A stretch of DNA of 64,000 nucleotides from Planomonospora sp. ID67723. GTDB lineage: Bacteria > Actinomycetota > Actinomycetes > Streptosporangiales > Streptosporangiaceae. A model generated the notes under the pieces. It saw nothing but the letters and a program-made list of their open reading frames with translations, had not been told where the DNA came from and did no database searches. A program made the translations under genes and the position numbers. Shown piece after piece: positions 10,082 through 17,111 of the stretch; the first letter of the stretch is position 1, and each line of letters starts with the position of its first letter. The stretch lies in contig NZ_JABTEZ010000002.1 in NCBI RefSeq assembly GCF_015711605.1, positions 1,178,001 through 1,242,000 of the forward strand. Reading direction: 5' to 3'.

Positions 10082-10148
10082 TGCCCGGTAGGGCGGCCGA
10101 TCATGACAGGGACTCTAACTGGAGGTCAGTTGCCCGCCTAGATCAAGA

Positions 10149-10181
10149 AATTGACACAATTATCGGGGAAATTGGTCAATT
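10149..10181. promoter_or_regulatory. Two AATTG/CAATT palindromes in a divergent promoter region
   Basis: AATTGACACAATT (10149-10161) and AATTGGTCAATT (10170-10181) are two inverted repeats with the same AATTG...CAATT arms. Their centres lie 20.5 bases apart, close to two helical turns, so dimers bound at both would sit on the same face of the DNA. This AT-rich island stands out in a 70%-plus GC background and lies between the divergent subtilase and Smr genes, where promoters are expected. The binding protein is unknown. Confidence 0.5.
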
Positions 10182-10320
10182 GGCGCTCTGCGATCCGTCG
10201 ACCGGGTCGGGGACGCCGCCGTGGCCGCTGCTCGCTTCGTGAGCCCGTAATCTGGGGGTGCCGATCCCGTGCGGACTCTGACATGATCGGCTCTGTGAAC
10301 CGCCTGGTGGAGGGGACACC

Positions 10321-10575
10321 ATGAAGCTCAAGCTGGACCTGCACCCCATCTACAACCGCGGCGGCGAGATCGACAAGGCGCTGCGCGAGATCATCGACGA
10401 GGCGATCAGGAAGCGGGCCTCCGAGGTCGAGATCATCCCCGGGAAGGGCTCCGGCCAGCTCAAGAAGAAGGTCCTGCGCTTCCTGGACCAGAAAGAGATC
10501 AAGGCCCTCTACCACCGCATCGACAAGGACGCCAAGAACCACGGCCGCCTGTTCGTCTACTTCCGCCACAAGTAG
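10321..10575 (+). CDS. Small Smr-domain protein
   Basis: 84-residue stand-alone Smr domain, the nuclease-like module found at the C-terminus of MutS2. The signatures LDLHP near the N-terminus and IIPGKGSGQLKKKVLRFL in the middle are those of the family; the LDLHP and GKGSG elements form the putative active and nucleic-acid-binding surface. The start has GGAGG 8 bases upstream. Such single-domain Smr proteins in actinobacteria are annotated as DNA mismatch repair or RNA-cleaving proteins, but no pathway is shown by the context here. Base composition fits the core chromosome; the accessory island begins immediately downstream. Confidence 0.88.
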   Translation: MKLKLDLHPIYNRGGEIDKALREIIDEAIRKRASEVEIIPGKGSGQLKKKVLRFLDQKEIKALYHRIDKDAKNHGRLFVYFRHK

Positions 10576-10600
10576 CGCGCCGGGCCGAACGGGTGGCGCG
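10576..10600. terminator. Weak hairpin after the Smr gene
   Basis: CGCGCC and GGCGCG arms separated by 13 bases begin right after the Smr stop codon. The stem is short, so this is a tentative terminator. Confidence 0.3.
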
Positions 10601-10721
10601 TCAGAGCGCCGAGAACGAGCTGGGTCGCTGCCTTCCGGTGCTGTAAGCCCAGATCATCAGGGGTTTATTCAAGCTGGAAGGTCCGAGCCCAACGGCGGTG
10701 GGACTGTCAGACCCGGACCCC

Positions 10722-11429
10722 TCACCGGTCCTGGGCCGTCTGTGGGCCGTCAGAGCGTGATCTGGTGGCCTCATAGACCTTGTCCACGGCCTGTCGGGTC
10801 CGCCTCTCGCTGTTCGGCATGAGGTGGGTGTAGACCCGGAGAGTGAACCCCGGGTCGCTGTGCCCGAGGTACTGGCTGAGGGCCTTGATGTTCTCTCCGG
10901 CGTCCAGCAGGACCGAGGCGTAGAAGTGACGCAGCGCGTGCATGCCGTGCTCTCGCGCGGCCTGATGCCGCTCGCCGCTCTCCGGCTTCGAGATGACGCC
11001 GGCGCTCACGAGAGCGGGCTTCCAGGCGTACATGTTGAAGTCGTTCCGTCTGACCGCTCCCTCGCGCTCGCGGGTGAAAAGCAGCGGTTTCGTGAGCGGA
11101 GGACCATCAGGCACGCGCCAGGGAAGCATGACCTTAGCCGGAGGGAACCGCTCCATGTGCGCCTTGAGCGCGGCGGATACGTGCTCAGGAAGAGGTACGT
11201 CGCGCTCCTTTTCTCGCTTCGGAGGGGCGAAGACCAAGCGACCGTTGAGGACCTTCACCTGATAGGCCACCCGTAGCCAGCCGGTCTCGAAGTCCACCTC
11301 ATCGAGTGAAAGGCCGAAGGTCTCTCCCTGCCGGAGCCCGCATCCGCCACCAAGGCCGACCATGGCCTGGTAACGCTCAGGCAGTCCAGCGCGGACAGCG
11401 AAGACGCGCTCGGCCGTCCATGGCTGGAC
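10722..11429 (-). pseudogene. Tyrosine integrase remnant (catalytic domain only)
   Basis: The open frame, bounded upstream by TGA at 11430-11432, encodes the C-terminal catalytic domain of a phage/ICE-type tyrosine recombinase. The first residues are WTAERVFAVRAGLPERYQAM, where the domain normally begins. The active-site set is present: Arg in CGLRQGE, Lys in PPKREKERD, HALRH, LGHSD and the nucleophilic Tyr in RVYTHLMP. The core-binding and arm-binding N-terminal domains (about 150-200 residues) are missing and there is no good start, so I call it a truncated pseudogene. The C-terminus DGPQTAQDR is typical of actinomycete integrases. Part of the sequence encoding that tail recurs at 14589-14609. 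A site-specific element once sat here. Confidence 0.8.
10731..10751. repeat. 21-bp direct repeat, copy 1 (integrase 3' end)
   Basis: The sequence starting CTGGGCCGTCTGTGGGCC is identical over 21 bases to 14589-14609 in the same orientation. On the minus strand it encodes the GPQTAQ part of the integrase C-terminus. The two copies bracket about 3.8 kb. Confidence 0.75.
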
Positions 11430-11474
11430 TCATTCATCGTGGCCAGTGGCATCGGGACTGGAAGGCCCCGGTTC

Positions 11475-13031
11475 TCACTTCCGGGTGATGAGCATGTTTC
11501 GGTAGAGGCCGAGGTTCAGCAGGTCGACGTCGACCGTTCTGGCGTCCTTGGGCACGGTGCGGAAGACCGCGTGCAGGCGTACGGATTCACCGGCCTGGAT
11601 GGACGTGTCTGTGTTCCAACCAGAGCAGACGCACTTTCCTTTCTCCCACAAGGGAAAGGAGGGGAACTCCACCCCTGACGGGATGAGGTTCACTTTCTCG
11701 GCTCTGTCGGCGTTGCCCATGAGTTTGGAGACGATCACGTACTGGTCCCCGGAGCCGTCGTTGCGGATGGTCCACTGCAGTTTCACCCGGTCGCCCTGCC
11801 GGACGAGGGAGTCGATCTGCACGTGCAGCGGGACGCTCTGATCCCAGGGATTGATCACGCGGACGTCACCTGCTGCGGCTTCCGTCCCGGGCGTCGCCTT
11901 CACGGCCGGTTTCGGCGGTGACGCCGACACCGCGGACCGCGCCGCCGGAGCCGTCACCGTGGCGGTCACCGTGGCGGTCACCGTGGCGGTCACGGATTCG
12001 GCCGCGGCGGCCGAGCTCCCGCCCGGGATCTGCTCCGAGGCCGTCCACGGCCGCGTGATCGCGAGAAAGACGCCCGCGGTGGCTGCCGCGGAGAGTACGG
12101 CGGCGGCCAGCGGCACCCACAGCCGGTGCCACCGTGAGGCGCCGCCGACGTGGACCGAGGTCAGGAGCGGCGTCCAGGCGTCGCTGACGGCGCGGACCGC
12201 CTCCACCGCCGTGGCCTGGCCACGGCCGAGAAGCCAGTCGAGCAGTTCCTGTGCGGCGGGGCGGCGTTCAGGGTCCTTGTCCAGAGCCCGTTCCACCAGC
12301 GGCCGGATCCGCTCGTCGACCCCGTCGAGTCCCGGCACGTGGTTGACCACCCGGTAGAGAACCTCAGGCATGCCCCCCGTGCCGAAGGGCGGCCGTCCGG
12401 TGGCGGCGTAGATCACTACACCGGCCCAGGAGAACACATCGCTCGCCGCGGTGACGGACCCGCCGTTCACCTGCTCGGGCGACATGTAGGCAGGTGTGCC
12501 GACCACCGCTGCGGACCGTGTGGCGTCGGGGTCGGCCACCCGGGCGATCCCGAAGTCGATCACACGCGGGCCGGTCGGTCCGAGCAGGATGTTCGACGGT
12601 TTCAGGTCGCGGTGCACGACGCCGGCCTCGTGGATCGCGGTCAGCGCGGTCGCCACCCCGACGGCGAGTGCCTCCAGGTTGGCGCCGGTCAAGGGACCCT
12701 GAGCGTCGACGACGGACGACAGGTCGGGTCCCTCGACATACTCGGTGACGATGTAGGCTTGGTCGCCGTCGATGCCCGCGTCGAGCACGGGCGCGGTGCA
12801 GAACCTGGCCACCCTGCGCGCCGCCGCGGCCTCCTGTTCGAACCGGCGTCTGAAGTCCTCGCGCCCGGCCAGCTCGGGCCGCATCACCTTCAGCGCGACC
12901 AGGCCGCCCTGGTCGTCGTGGGCCAGGTAGACGATGCCCATCCCGCCTTCGCCCAGCCTGCGCACCAGGGTGTAGGAGCCGACCCGCCGGGGAGGGAGAT
13001 CGCTTCTATCGATCATACTTTGAATCATCAT
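11475..13031 (-). CDS. Membrane-anchored Ser/Thr protein kinase (Hanks type) with extracytoplasmic C-terminal domain
   Basis: 518 residues. The kinase domain (about 18-275) has the glycine loop LGEGGMGIVYLA, catalytic Lys in VALKVM, HRDLKPSN, DFGIARV and the activation-segment end GTPAYMSPEQ, so it should be active. One membrane helix follows (VPLAAAVLSAAATAGVFLAI, about 322-341), then a low-complexity linker with repeated VTAT, encoded by three 12-bp DNA repeats, and a beta-rich outside domain of about 120 residues with CVCSGW that could bind a ligand. The domain has a DUF4352-like composition but I cannot assign it firmly. Starts at 13031, 13028 or 13016 are possible and none has a clear ribosome site. 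It lies inside the decayed integrase/transposase island, so it may be cargo. Confidence 0.85.
   Translation of the reverse strand: MMIQSMIDRSDLPPRRVGSYTLVRRLGEGGMGIVYLAHDDQGGLVALKVMRPELAGREDFRRRFEQEAAAARRVARFCTAPVLDAGIDGDQAYIVTEYVEGPDLSSVVDAQGPLTGANLEALAVGVATALTAIHEAGVVHRDLKPSNILLGPTGPRVIDFGIARVADPDATRSAAVVGTPAYMSPEQVNGGSVTAASDVFSWAGVVIYAATGRPPFGTGGMPEVLYRVVNHVPGLDGVDERIRPLVERALDKDPERRPAAQELLDWLLGRGQATAVEAVRAVSDAWTPLLTSVHVGGASRWHRLWVPLAAAVLSAAATAGVFLAITRPWTASEQIPGGSSAAAAESVTATVTATVTATVTAPAARSAVSASPPKPAVKATPGTEAAAGDVRVINPWDQSVPLHVQIDSLVRQGDRVKLQWTIRNDGSGDQYVIVSKLMGNADRAEKVNLIPSGVEFPSFPLWEKGKCVCSGWNTDTSIQAGESVRLHAVFRTVPKDARTVDVDLLNLGLYRNMLITRK
11953..11988 (-). repeat. Three tandem 12-bp repeats inside the kinase linker
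   Basis: GTCACCGTGGCG occurs three times in direct tandem, followed by a partial fourth unit. On the minus strand it encodes the Val-Thr-Ala-Thr linker between the membrane helix and the outside domain. Such repeats are prone to change in number by slippage. Confidence 0.8.
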
Positions 13032-13512
13032 GATCTAGCTTGATACTTCCTGAGAAGTTTCCCGCCGAAATGGCGAATCGTAGATGAGTCAATCCTGCGT
13101 CCCACCGTGGAATCCCGCCAACAAATCCCGCCGACGGCATCAGGCGAGCAGTGGGACGATGCCTTCGTTCGGATCCGACCGGCCCTCCGGGCTTCATCTC
13201 GCATAACACTAATTCACCCGATGGGTGATTCCGTCGGACCACGGGTTGATCATGCGTCAACCTGATGGTGTAGCCCATGTCAACCTGATGCCGTAGCAAG
13301 CCGGTGAGAATGCCGTCAGTCGGGGGTGGGCACACCAGAGTCACGGGCCGCCCGCACGATGCAGGAGAAGGCGCACACCGATATCACCGTTCGGTACGCC
13401 GAGCATCCGGAGAGCGGCCGGCAAAGCCAACGTTCACTAGGAGGAAGGGCTCCTCCTAGGGGGGCACCTGTTTCGATTCCCCTGCCGGTCCGGTGAAGCG
13501 CAGGGCCGACAC
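13032..13512. other. Gene-poor stretch with several small repeats
   Basis: I see no gene in these 481 bases. They hold an inverted repeat TCACCC-gat-GGGTGA (13214-13228), two near-identical 18-mers TCAACCTGATGnnGTAGC 23 bases apart (13257-13274 and 13280-13297), and the 9-bp hairpin at 13437-13459. The GC content is lower than average and the sequence looks like decayed mobile DNA. Confidence 0.5.
13437..13459. terminator. 9-bp perfect hairpin
   Basis: CTAGGAGGA and TCCTCCTAG are separated by AGGGC, forming a perfect 9-bp stem with a 5-base loop. It lies just past the 3' end of the minus-strand hypothetical fragment at 13513-13779. A terminator role is plausible but it could also be a mobile-element end. 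Confidence 0.4.
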
Positions 13513-13779
13513 TCAGGGGCGGTGAAGGCCGCCAGCCGCCTGATGATGCAGTGGCTCCTCCGCCGTCAGGTCCGGGTGAGGCCGGTGCCAGGACGGCTCG
13601 TAGAAGCGCACGCTCGCGGCGTCGGTGACGGGATGGCACGGCTCGGCGTAGTAGTGCGCCCAGTACCTCTGCACGGCCGCCGTGTGCAGCAGGGAGAGGC
13701 GGGCCCGGGTCGTCTGGTCGCCGGTCTGCCCCGTCGTCTGCCACGCGTCCTGCCGGGGCTGTATCCACCCGTAGGCCTC
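13513..13779 (-). pseudogene. 3' fragment of a hypothetical protein
   Basis: The minus-strand frame gives about 85 residues with a balanced amino-acid composition unlike the Arg/Gly/Ala-rich shadow frames around it, for example QRYWAHYYAEP and DAASVRFYEPSWHRPHPDL. It reads like the C-terminal part of a real protein. Upstream, the reading meets a transposase remnant on the other strand at 13780, so the gene appears truncated at that junction. I do not recognise the family. The frame stays formally open to an ATG at 13959, but the added residues are antisense to the transposase remnant. Confidence 0.4.
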
Positions 13780-13925
13780 GTGCGCATCGCCGATCCGGCC
13801 GGCCGCCTGGTGTGGGCCTCTCCCGCGCTGCCCGGGGCGGTGCATGATCTGACCGCGGCCCGGCGGACCGGCCTGATCGATGCTCTGACCGGCGCCGGTG
13901 TCCCGGTCTTCGCCGACCACCGGCC
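13780..13925 (+). pseudogene. IS5-type DDE transposase remnant
   Basis: About 48 residues match the middle of actinomycete DDE-superfamily (IS5-like) transposases: RIADPAGRLVWASPALPGAV then HDLTAARRTGLIDALTGAGV and PVFADH. The pattern includes the conserved ASPALPGAVHD block near a catalytic Asp. Nothing recognisable of the transposase lies on either side and no terminal inverted repeats are visible, so it is a short internal fragment left after deletion. Confidence 0.65.
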
Positions 13926-13993
13926 CGCCACCGCAAGGCGCTTCGATCACCGGCCTCAACCGCCCTGCTCACCGCATCGCGCATTCTGAAAGC

Positions 13994-14374
13994 ATGCATA
14001 CGCAAGTCCAGCTCGAAGACCTGCCCGGCACCTTCGTCACCGAGATCGGCCAAGGTCAGGTGGAGTACTTCATCACCTTCTGCGACAACCGGACAACACC
14101 ATCCCGGCAAACCCGCCTCTACATGGACTGTGACTTCCAGATCGAAGCAGGGTCCAACCCCGAACTCTCAAGGCTGATCACAGAGCATCGTCATCCGCTA
14201 GCGCAGCTCTCCGCCCTCAGCAGCCTGACCGTCGAGGAAATCCAGGTGAACGCGTCCGGGGAGCTGATCATGCGGCTTGATGACGACGTGGTCTTCACCG
14301 TTCTCAACCAGGCCGCGCGAGACGATCCCCACAGCTATGCCGAATGGCGCCTGGGCTGGTGGCAAGACACATGA
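13994..14374 (+). CDS. Hypothetical protein, 126 residues
   Basis: The ATG at 13994 starts a product with normal protein composition (QLEDLPGTFVTEIGQGQVEY, LNQAARDDPHSYAEWRLGWW). There is no signal peptide or membrane helix. It alternates beta-prone and helical segments and is rich in Asp/Glu. The local base composition is less GC-rich than the neighbours, consistent with acquired DNA. The frame extends upstream to 13898 over the transposase remnant, but that part has no protein character. I do not recognise the family; immunity-like or DUF6188-like small proteins have a similar look, but that is only an impression. Confidence 0.6.
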   Translation: MHTQVQLEDLPGTFVTEIGQGQVEYFITFCDNRTTPSRQTRLYMDCDFQIEAGSNPELSRLITEHRHPLAQLSALSSLTVEEIQVNASGELIMRLDDDVVFTVLNQAARDDPHSYAEWRLGWWQDT

Positions 14375-14873
14375 GCCGGACGCAGCCCTCGCCTCCGGCG
14401 GGGCCCCGGCTCTGAGGTGATCGCCCGCGCATTGCCGAAGACCGCAAGTGGCTGATGCAGAGGCCTGATCATCCCGCCTCAATCCGGCCTTCTATACCTA
14501 CGCTGACCGGCGCCGCCGGGTTGGAAAGAGCTCAGCAGGGAGCTGATCATCTCGCCGCCCGACAACCTGGGACAAGCCGGGCAGGCCGCTGGGCCGTCTG
14601 TGGGCCGTCCGGGGCAGGCCAAGGATGACAATCGACGGCTAAAGCTGACGGTTCGGCAGCAAGCTCAACGTGGTGGCGGACGAGTGTCCGCAGGTTGCTT
14701 CAACCGGACATCTCTTCCGCCACAAGCAGGCCGGTGGGTGCGACGGCGACCGCGGTCAGGTCATCACAGGCCGGCGCGGGCATCCGGCGCCGGGATGTCT
14801 CAACCCGGTCGAGCCCGGGAAGAGCCCGACCGCGCCGGAGGTCGCCGTACAGCGATCACCAGAGGAAAAGGCT
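14375..14873. other. Non-coding remnant region with second integrase-tail copy
   Basis: About 500 bases without a convincing gene. The one recognisable item is the 21-bp copy at 14589-14609. On the minus strand it reads PDGPQTAQ in one frame, without the rest of an integrase catalytic domain upstream. The open frames here have the biased composition of shadows. Confidence 0.5.
14589..14609. repeat. 21-bp direct repeat, copy 2 (integrase-tail remnant)
   Basis: Identical to 10731-10751 and in the same orientation. On the minus strand it again encodes DGPQTAQ. It marks either a second integrase end or the far boundary of an element that carried a duplicated segment. Confidence 0.75.
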
Positions 14874-15428
14874 CTAGCGACGCCGGGCGGGTCTGCCGCC
14901 GAAGCGCCAGGGGTGGACCTCCGTGCGGCCGTTGTCGCCGGCCGGCAGCAGCCTCGCGGCGGCCTCTCGATCCGGCGCCTCCACCACGGCCGCCCGGCCG
15001 AGCCGCGCCTCGCAGTCGAGGGCGAGCAGCTCGCCGTACACGATCATGTGTTTCGACGTGACCGGTGCGGGGCCGGAGTCGCCCGTGGTGATCACCAGAA
15101 ACCGGCCGTAGCCGTCGACGGCCTCGGTGAAGTCCCACATGGTGCGGCCCAGGACGTTGCGAAAGCGGCACAGCAGCACCGACCCGAAGACGCCGGCCCG
15201 GTAGTACGGCTCTTCGTAGGCGAACGTGCGGGCGGCTTCCGCATCCGGGAGGCTGACGATGTGCAGGCTGCCCGTCGACTCGGCCTCGCCGTCGTCGCCG
15301 GTCAGCGTGGGGCCGCGGGCGATCAGCAGATCCCCGTACCCGTCCATGAAGGACCAGTGGTCGTCGTTCAGGCTCATCTTGAGCTCGAAGGCGCCGGGAC
15401 GGTCGCGGCCGTACACGAAATACTCCAC
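14874..15428 (-). CDS. YciI-family protein with two YciI-like halves
   Basis: 184 residues, about twice the usual YciI length (about 95). The N-terminal half (1-95) is a standard YciI domain: YFVYGRDRPGAFELKMSLND, HWSFMDGYGDLLIARGPTLT and a YEEPYYRAGVFGSVLLCRFR end. The C-terminal half repeats the same logic (RFLVITTGDSGP, then MIVYGELLALDCEARLGRAA, and HPWRFGGR at the end), so the protein looks like an internal duplication or fusion forming the dimeric fold in one chain. YciI proteins are small ferredoxin-fold proteins of mostly unknown catalytic role, with a conserved His/Asp pair. It stands alone, at the edge of the decayed island. Confidence 0.82.
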   Translation of the reverse strand: MEYFVYGRDRPGAFELKMSLNDDHWSFMDGYGDLLIARGPTLTGDDGEAESTGSLHIVSLPDAEAARTFAYEEPYYRAGVFGSVLLCRFRNVLGRTMWDFTEAVDGYGRFLVITTGDSGPAPVTSKHMIVYGELLALDCEARLGRAAVVEAPDREAAARLLPAGDNGRTEVHPWRFGGRPARRR

Positions 15429-15781
15429 GGTCGTTCAGCCTAGGCGATCATGGCGGCGGAACCCCTCCTGACCGGCTCCGGCCTCAGCGCCCCGGGTCGG
15501 ACGGTGAGCCTCTTTCCTTCTGAAGCCACGGCTCATGGCGGGTGAACGGGCGGGGGAGAGTCAGGTCGCCGGGCGGCCTCGATCCATCCGAGCCGCCCCA
15601 CGCCGACCGCTCCCGGGACGCCCGGCGAACGAGGATGGAAAGGGCTCACTGTCCAAACATATGTGCATTTTGGTGGGTTGTGCGCCTGAGTGTAATTCTC
15701 CGCGGAACGGTGGCGCCGATTCCGTGCAGTGTTCTCTCCGGGTTGACCGAATCCATTCAGAGAACAGAAAGGCGATCCGAA
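15429..15781. other. Intergenic region upstream of the lectin gene
   Basis: 353 bases without a convincing gene. An AT-rich patch (about 15655-15700) probably holds the promoter of the downstream secreted lectin, but I cannot define -35/-10 boxes with confidence. Confidence 0.5.
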
Positions 15782-16351
15782 ATGTCAATGAGGAAGAAGG
15801 CCCTCGGTTTCGCGGCCCTGGCCGGTGCCTCGGCGGCGCTGTTCGGCGGGCCGAGCCCGTCCGCGCAGGCGACGACCGCGGCTCCTCCGCTGGTCGAGAT
15901 CTTCCCGCAGCACGTGCCGCAGGCCGACGGGCTGAGAATGGCCCTCACCGCGGGACTCCCATCGGTGCCGGGAGCCACCGGCATCAAAGTGACCCAGGAA
16001 CCGGACCTCAGCCTGCAGCGGCAGAAGTGGGAACTGCGCTTCGCCCCCGGCGGCGCCGTCCTGCAGCTCGTCAACGTGCACACCGGCCTGTGCCTGAAGG
16101 GCGGCGGCGTGGCCGGTAACGTCGTGCGCCAGGTCACGTGCGTCCCGTCGGCGTCAACGGCCGAGCCTCGCCAGTTCTGGCGGGACCGCCAGACCCTGCT
16201 CAACGGCGTCGTCGTCCACCGGTACGAGAACGTGGACAACGGGCTGTACATGGGGATCAGGGCCAGCTCTCCGCAGAGCGGCGCCCTGCTGGAATCACAG
16301 GCCCTCAACAGCCTGCCCAGCCAGAAGTTCAAGCTGAAGGCCGTGAGCTGA
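15782..16351 (+). CDS. Secreted ricin-type beta-trefoil (RICIN) lectin-like protein
   Basis: 189 residues. An N-terminal Sec signal (MSMRKKALGFAALAGASAAL, cleavage probably after SAQA) leads into a single beta-trefoil domain. Its repeats are visible as LQLVNVHTGLCLKGGG, QVTC...PRQFWR, YENVDNGLYMGI and QKFKLKAVS. Two cysteines (in GLCLKG and QVTC) probably form the usual within-repeat disulfide. Such proteins bind sugars outside the cell, alone or as scaffolds. ATG 15782 is used; ATG 15788 is an equally possible start. There is no catalytic module. A strong hairpin follows the stop. Confidence 0.75.
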   Translation: MSMRKKALGFAALAGASAALFGGPSPSAQATTAAPPLVEIFPQHVPQADGLRMALTAGLPSVPGATGIKVTQEPDLSLQRQKWELRFAPGGAVLQLVNVHTGLCLKGGGVAGNVVRQVTCVPSASTAEPRQFWRDRQTLLNGVVVHRYENVDNGLYMGIRASSPQSGALLESQALNSLPSQKFKLKAVS

Positions 16352-16386
16352 AGCCGTCTGCGGAAACGGGACCATTCCGGGGTGCG

Positions 16387-16419
16387 GGATCCCGTCCGGC
16401 GAGTCGCCGGACGGGATCC
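16387..16419 (+). terminator. Terminator of the lectin gene
   Basis: A perfect 15-bp stem (arms GGATCCCGTCCGGCG and CGCCGGACGGGATCC) with loop AGT starts 36 bases after the lectin stop. No T-run follows, as is common in actinomycetes. Confidence 0.75.
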
Positions 16420-16648
16420 ATCGTCTTCGACAATGGGACGGCTCTTTCGCGGTGAGCCGGTCGGTCAGGCGGTGGAGGCGTACCGGTTCTGGTAGCGGGT
16501 TTGGCGGGTGCTCGCGGTCGAGGTGACGGCACCGCCGGTCTGTGAACCCTTTCCGTCCTTGACCGGCATGGCGGTTCCGAAGGACGACGCGGGGGTCACG
16601 GGCCGGCGAGCGGGCCCCAGATCCCCGCGCCCTCCCGGAGCGGCCGTG

Positions 16649-17026
16649 TCAGAGCTTGCGGAAGTTCCGGGACTCCTCCGCCGCGGCGAGCACGGCCTCC
16701 AGCGAGCCGCCCGCGCTCGCGGTGACGGCGGCGGCGACCGCGCCCTCCACGAACGGCACGTCGGCGACCACCACTCCCGGCCCCTCGAAGAGGCGGGCGG
16801 CCAGCACCGAGCCGCCCAGATCGGGGATGAGGAGCACCCCGTCGCCCCGGTCCGCGCTCCCGACCGCCGCCGCGATCAACTCGGCGCTGGTGCCGAGACC
16901 GCCGTCCTCGGTGCCTCCGGCCGCCGCCAGCGGGACGTCGGCGCCCACTCCGCAGATCCCCGCCGCCAGCGCCGCCACCTCGGCGGCCAGCGGACCGCTG
17001 TGGGAGATCAGCACGATGCCTACCAC
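16649..17026 (-). CDS. dhaM: Dihydroxyacetone kinase phosphotransfer subunit DhaM (IIA-Man type)
   Basis: 125-residue PTS EIIA-mannose-like protein that passes phosphate from PEP (through EI and HPr) to the ADP held on DhaL. The phospho-acceptor His lies in the N-terminal segment IVLISHSGPLA. It is a single-domain DhaM without the HPr and EI-like domains of the E. coli protein, so it depends on general PTS proteins encoded elsewhere. The GTG start at 17026 follows the dhaL stop by 85 bases. It is the last gene of a STAS-dhaK-dhaL-dhaM operon. Confidence 0.88.
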   Translation of the reverse strand: MVGIVLISHSGPLAAEVAALAAGICGVGADVPLAAAGGTEDGGLGTSAELIAAAVGSADRGDGVLLIPDLGGSVLAARLFEGPGVVVADVPFVEGAVAAAVTASAGGSLEAVLAAAEESRNFRKL

Positions 17027-17111
17027 CGCGGTGTCCTCGCCGTCGTGTCCGGGCCGGGACGCGACGGAGCGGGGCCTGCGTCACGTCGCGCCGGCGGCGC
17101 GGGAGAGGGCG

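Larger units (their letters stand above)
9970..10320. other. Divergent intergenic region, subtilase / Smr gene
   Basis: This 351-base stretch has no convincing gene. It contains the subtilase ribosome site and structured leader (to about 10095), the tandem palindromes at 10149-10181, and GGAGG just before the Smr start. The rest is unremarkable GC-rich sequence. Confidence 0.7.

Noticed and set aside
13460-13500. tRNA-like T-arm sequence (TTTCGATT)
   Set aside because: Only a TTCGATT heptamer is seen. The flanking bases do not pair as a T-stem and there is no acceptor, D- or anticodon arm.
14600-14873. Open frames between the second integrase-tail copy and the YciI gene
   Set aside because: No ribosome site, biased composition and no recognisable domain; most likely non-coding remnant DNA.
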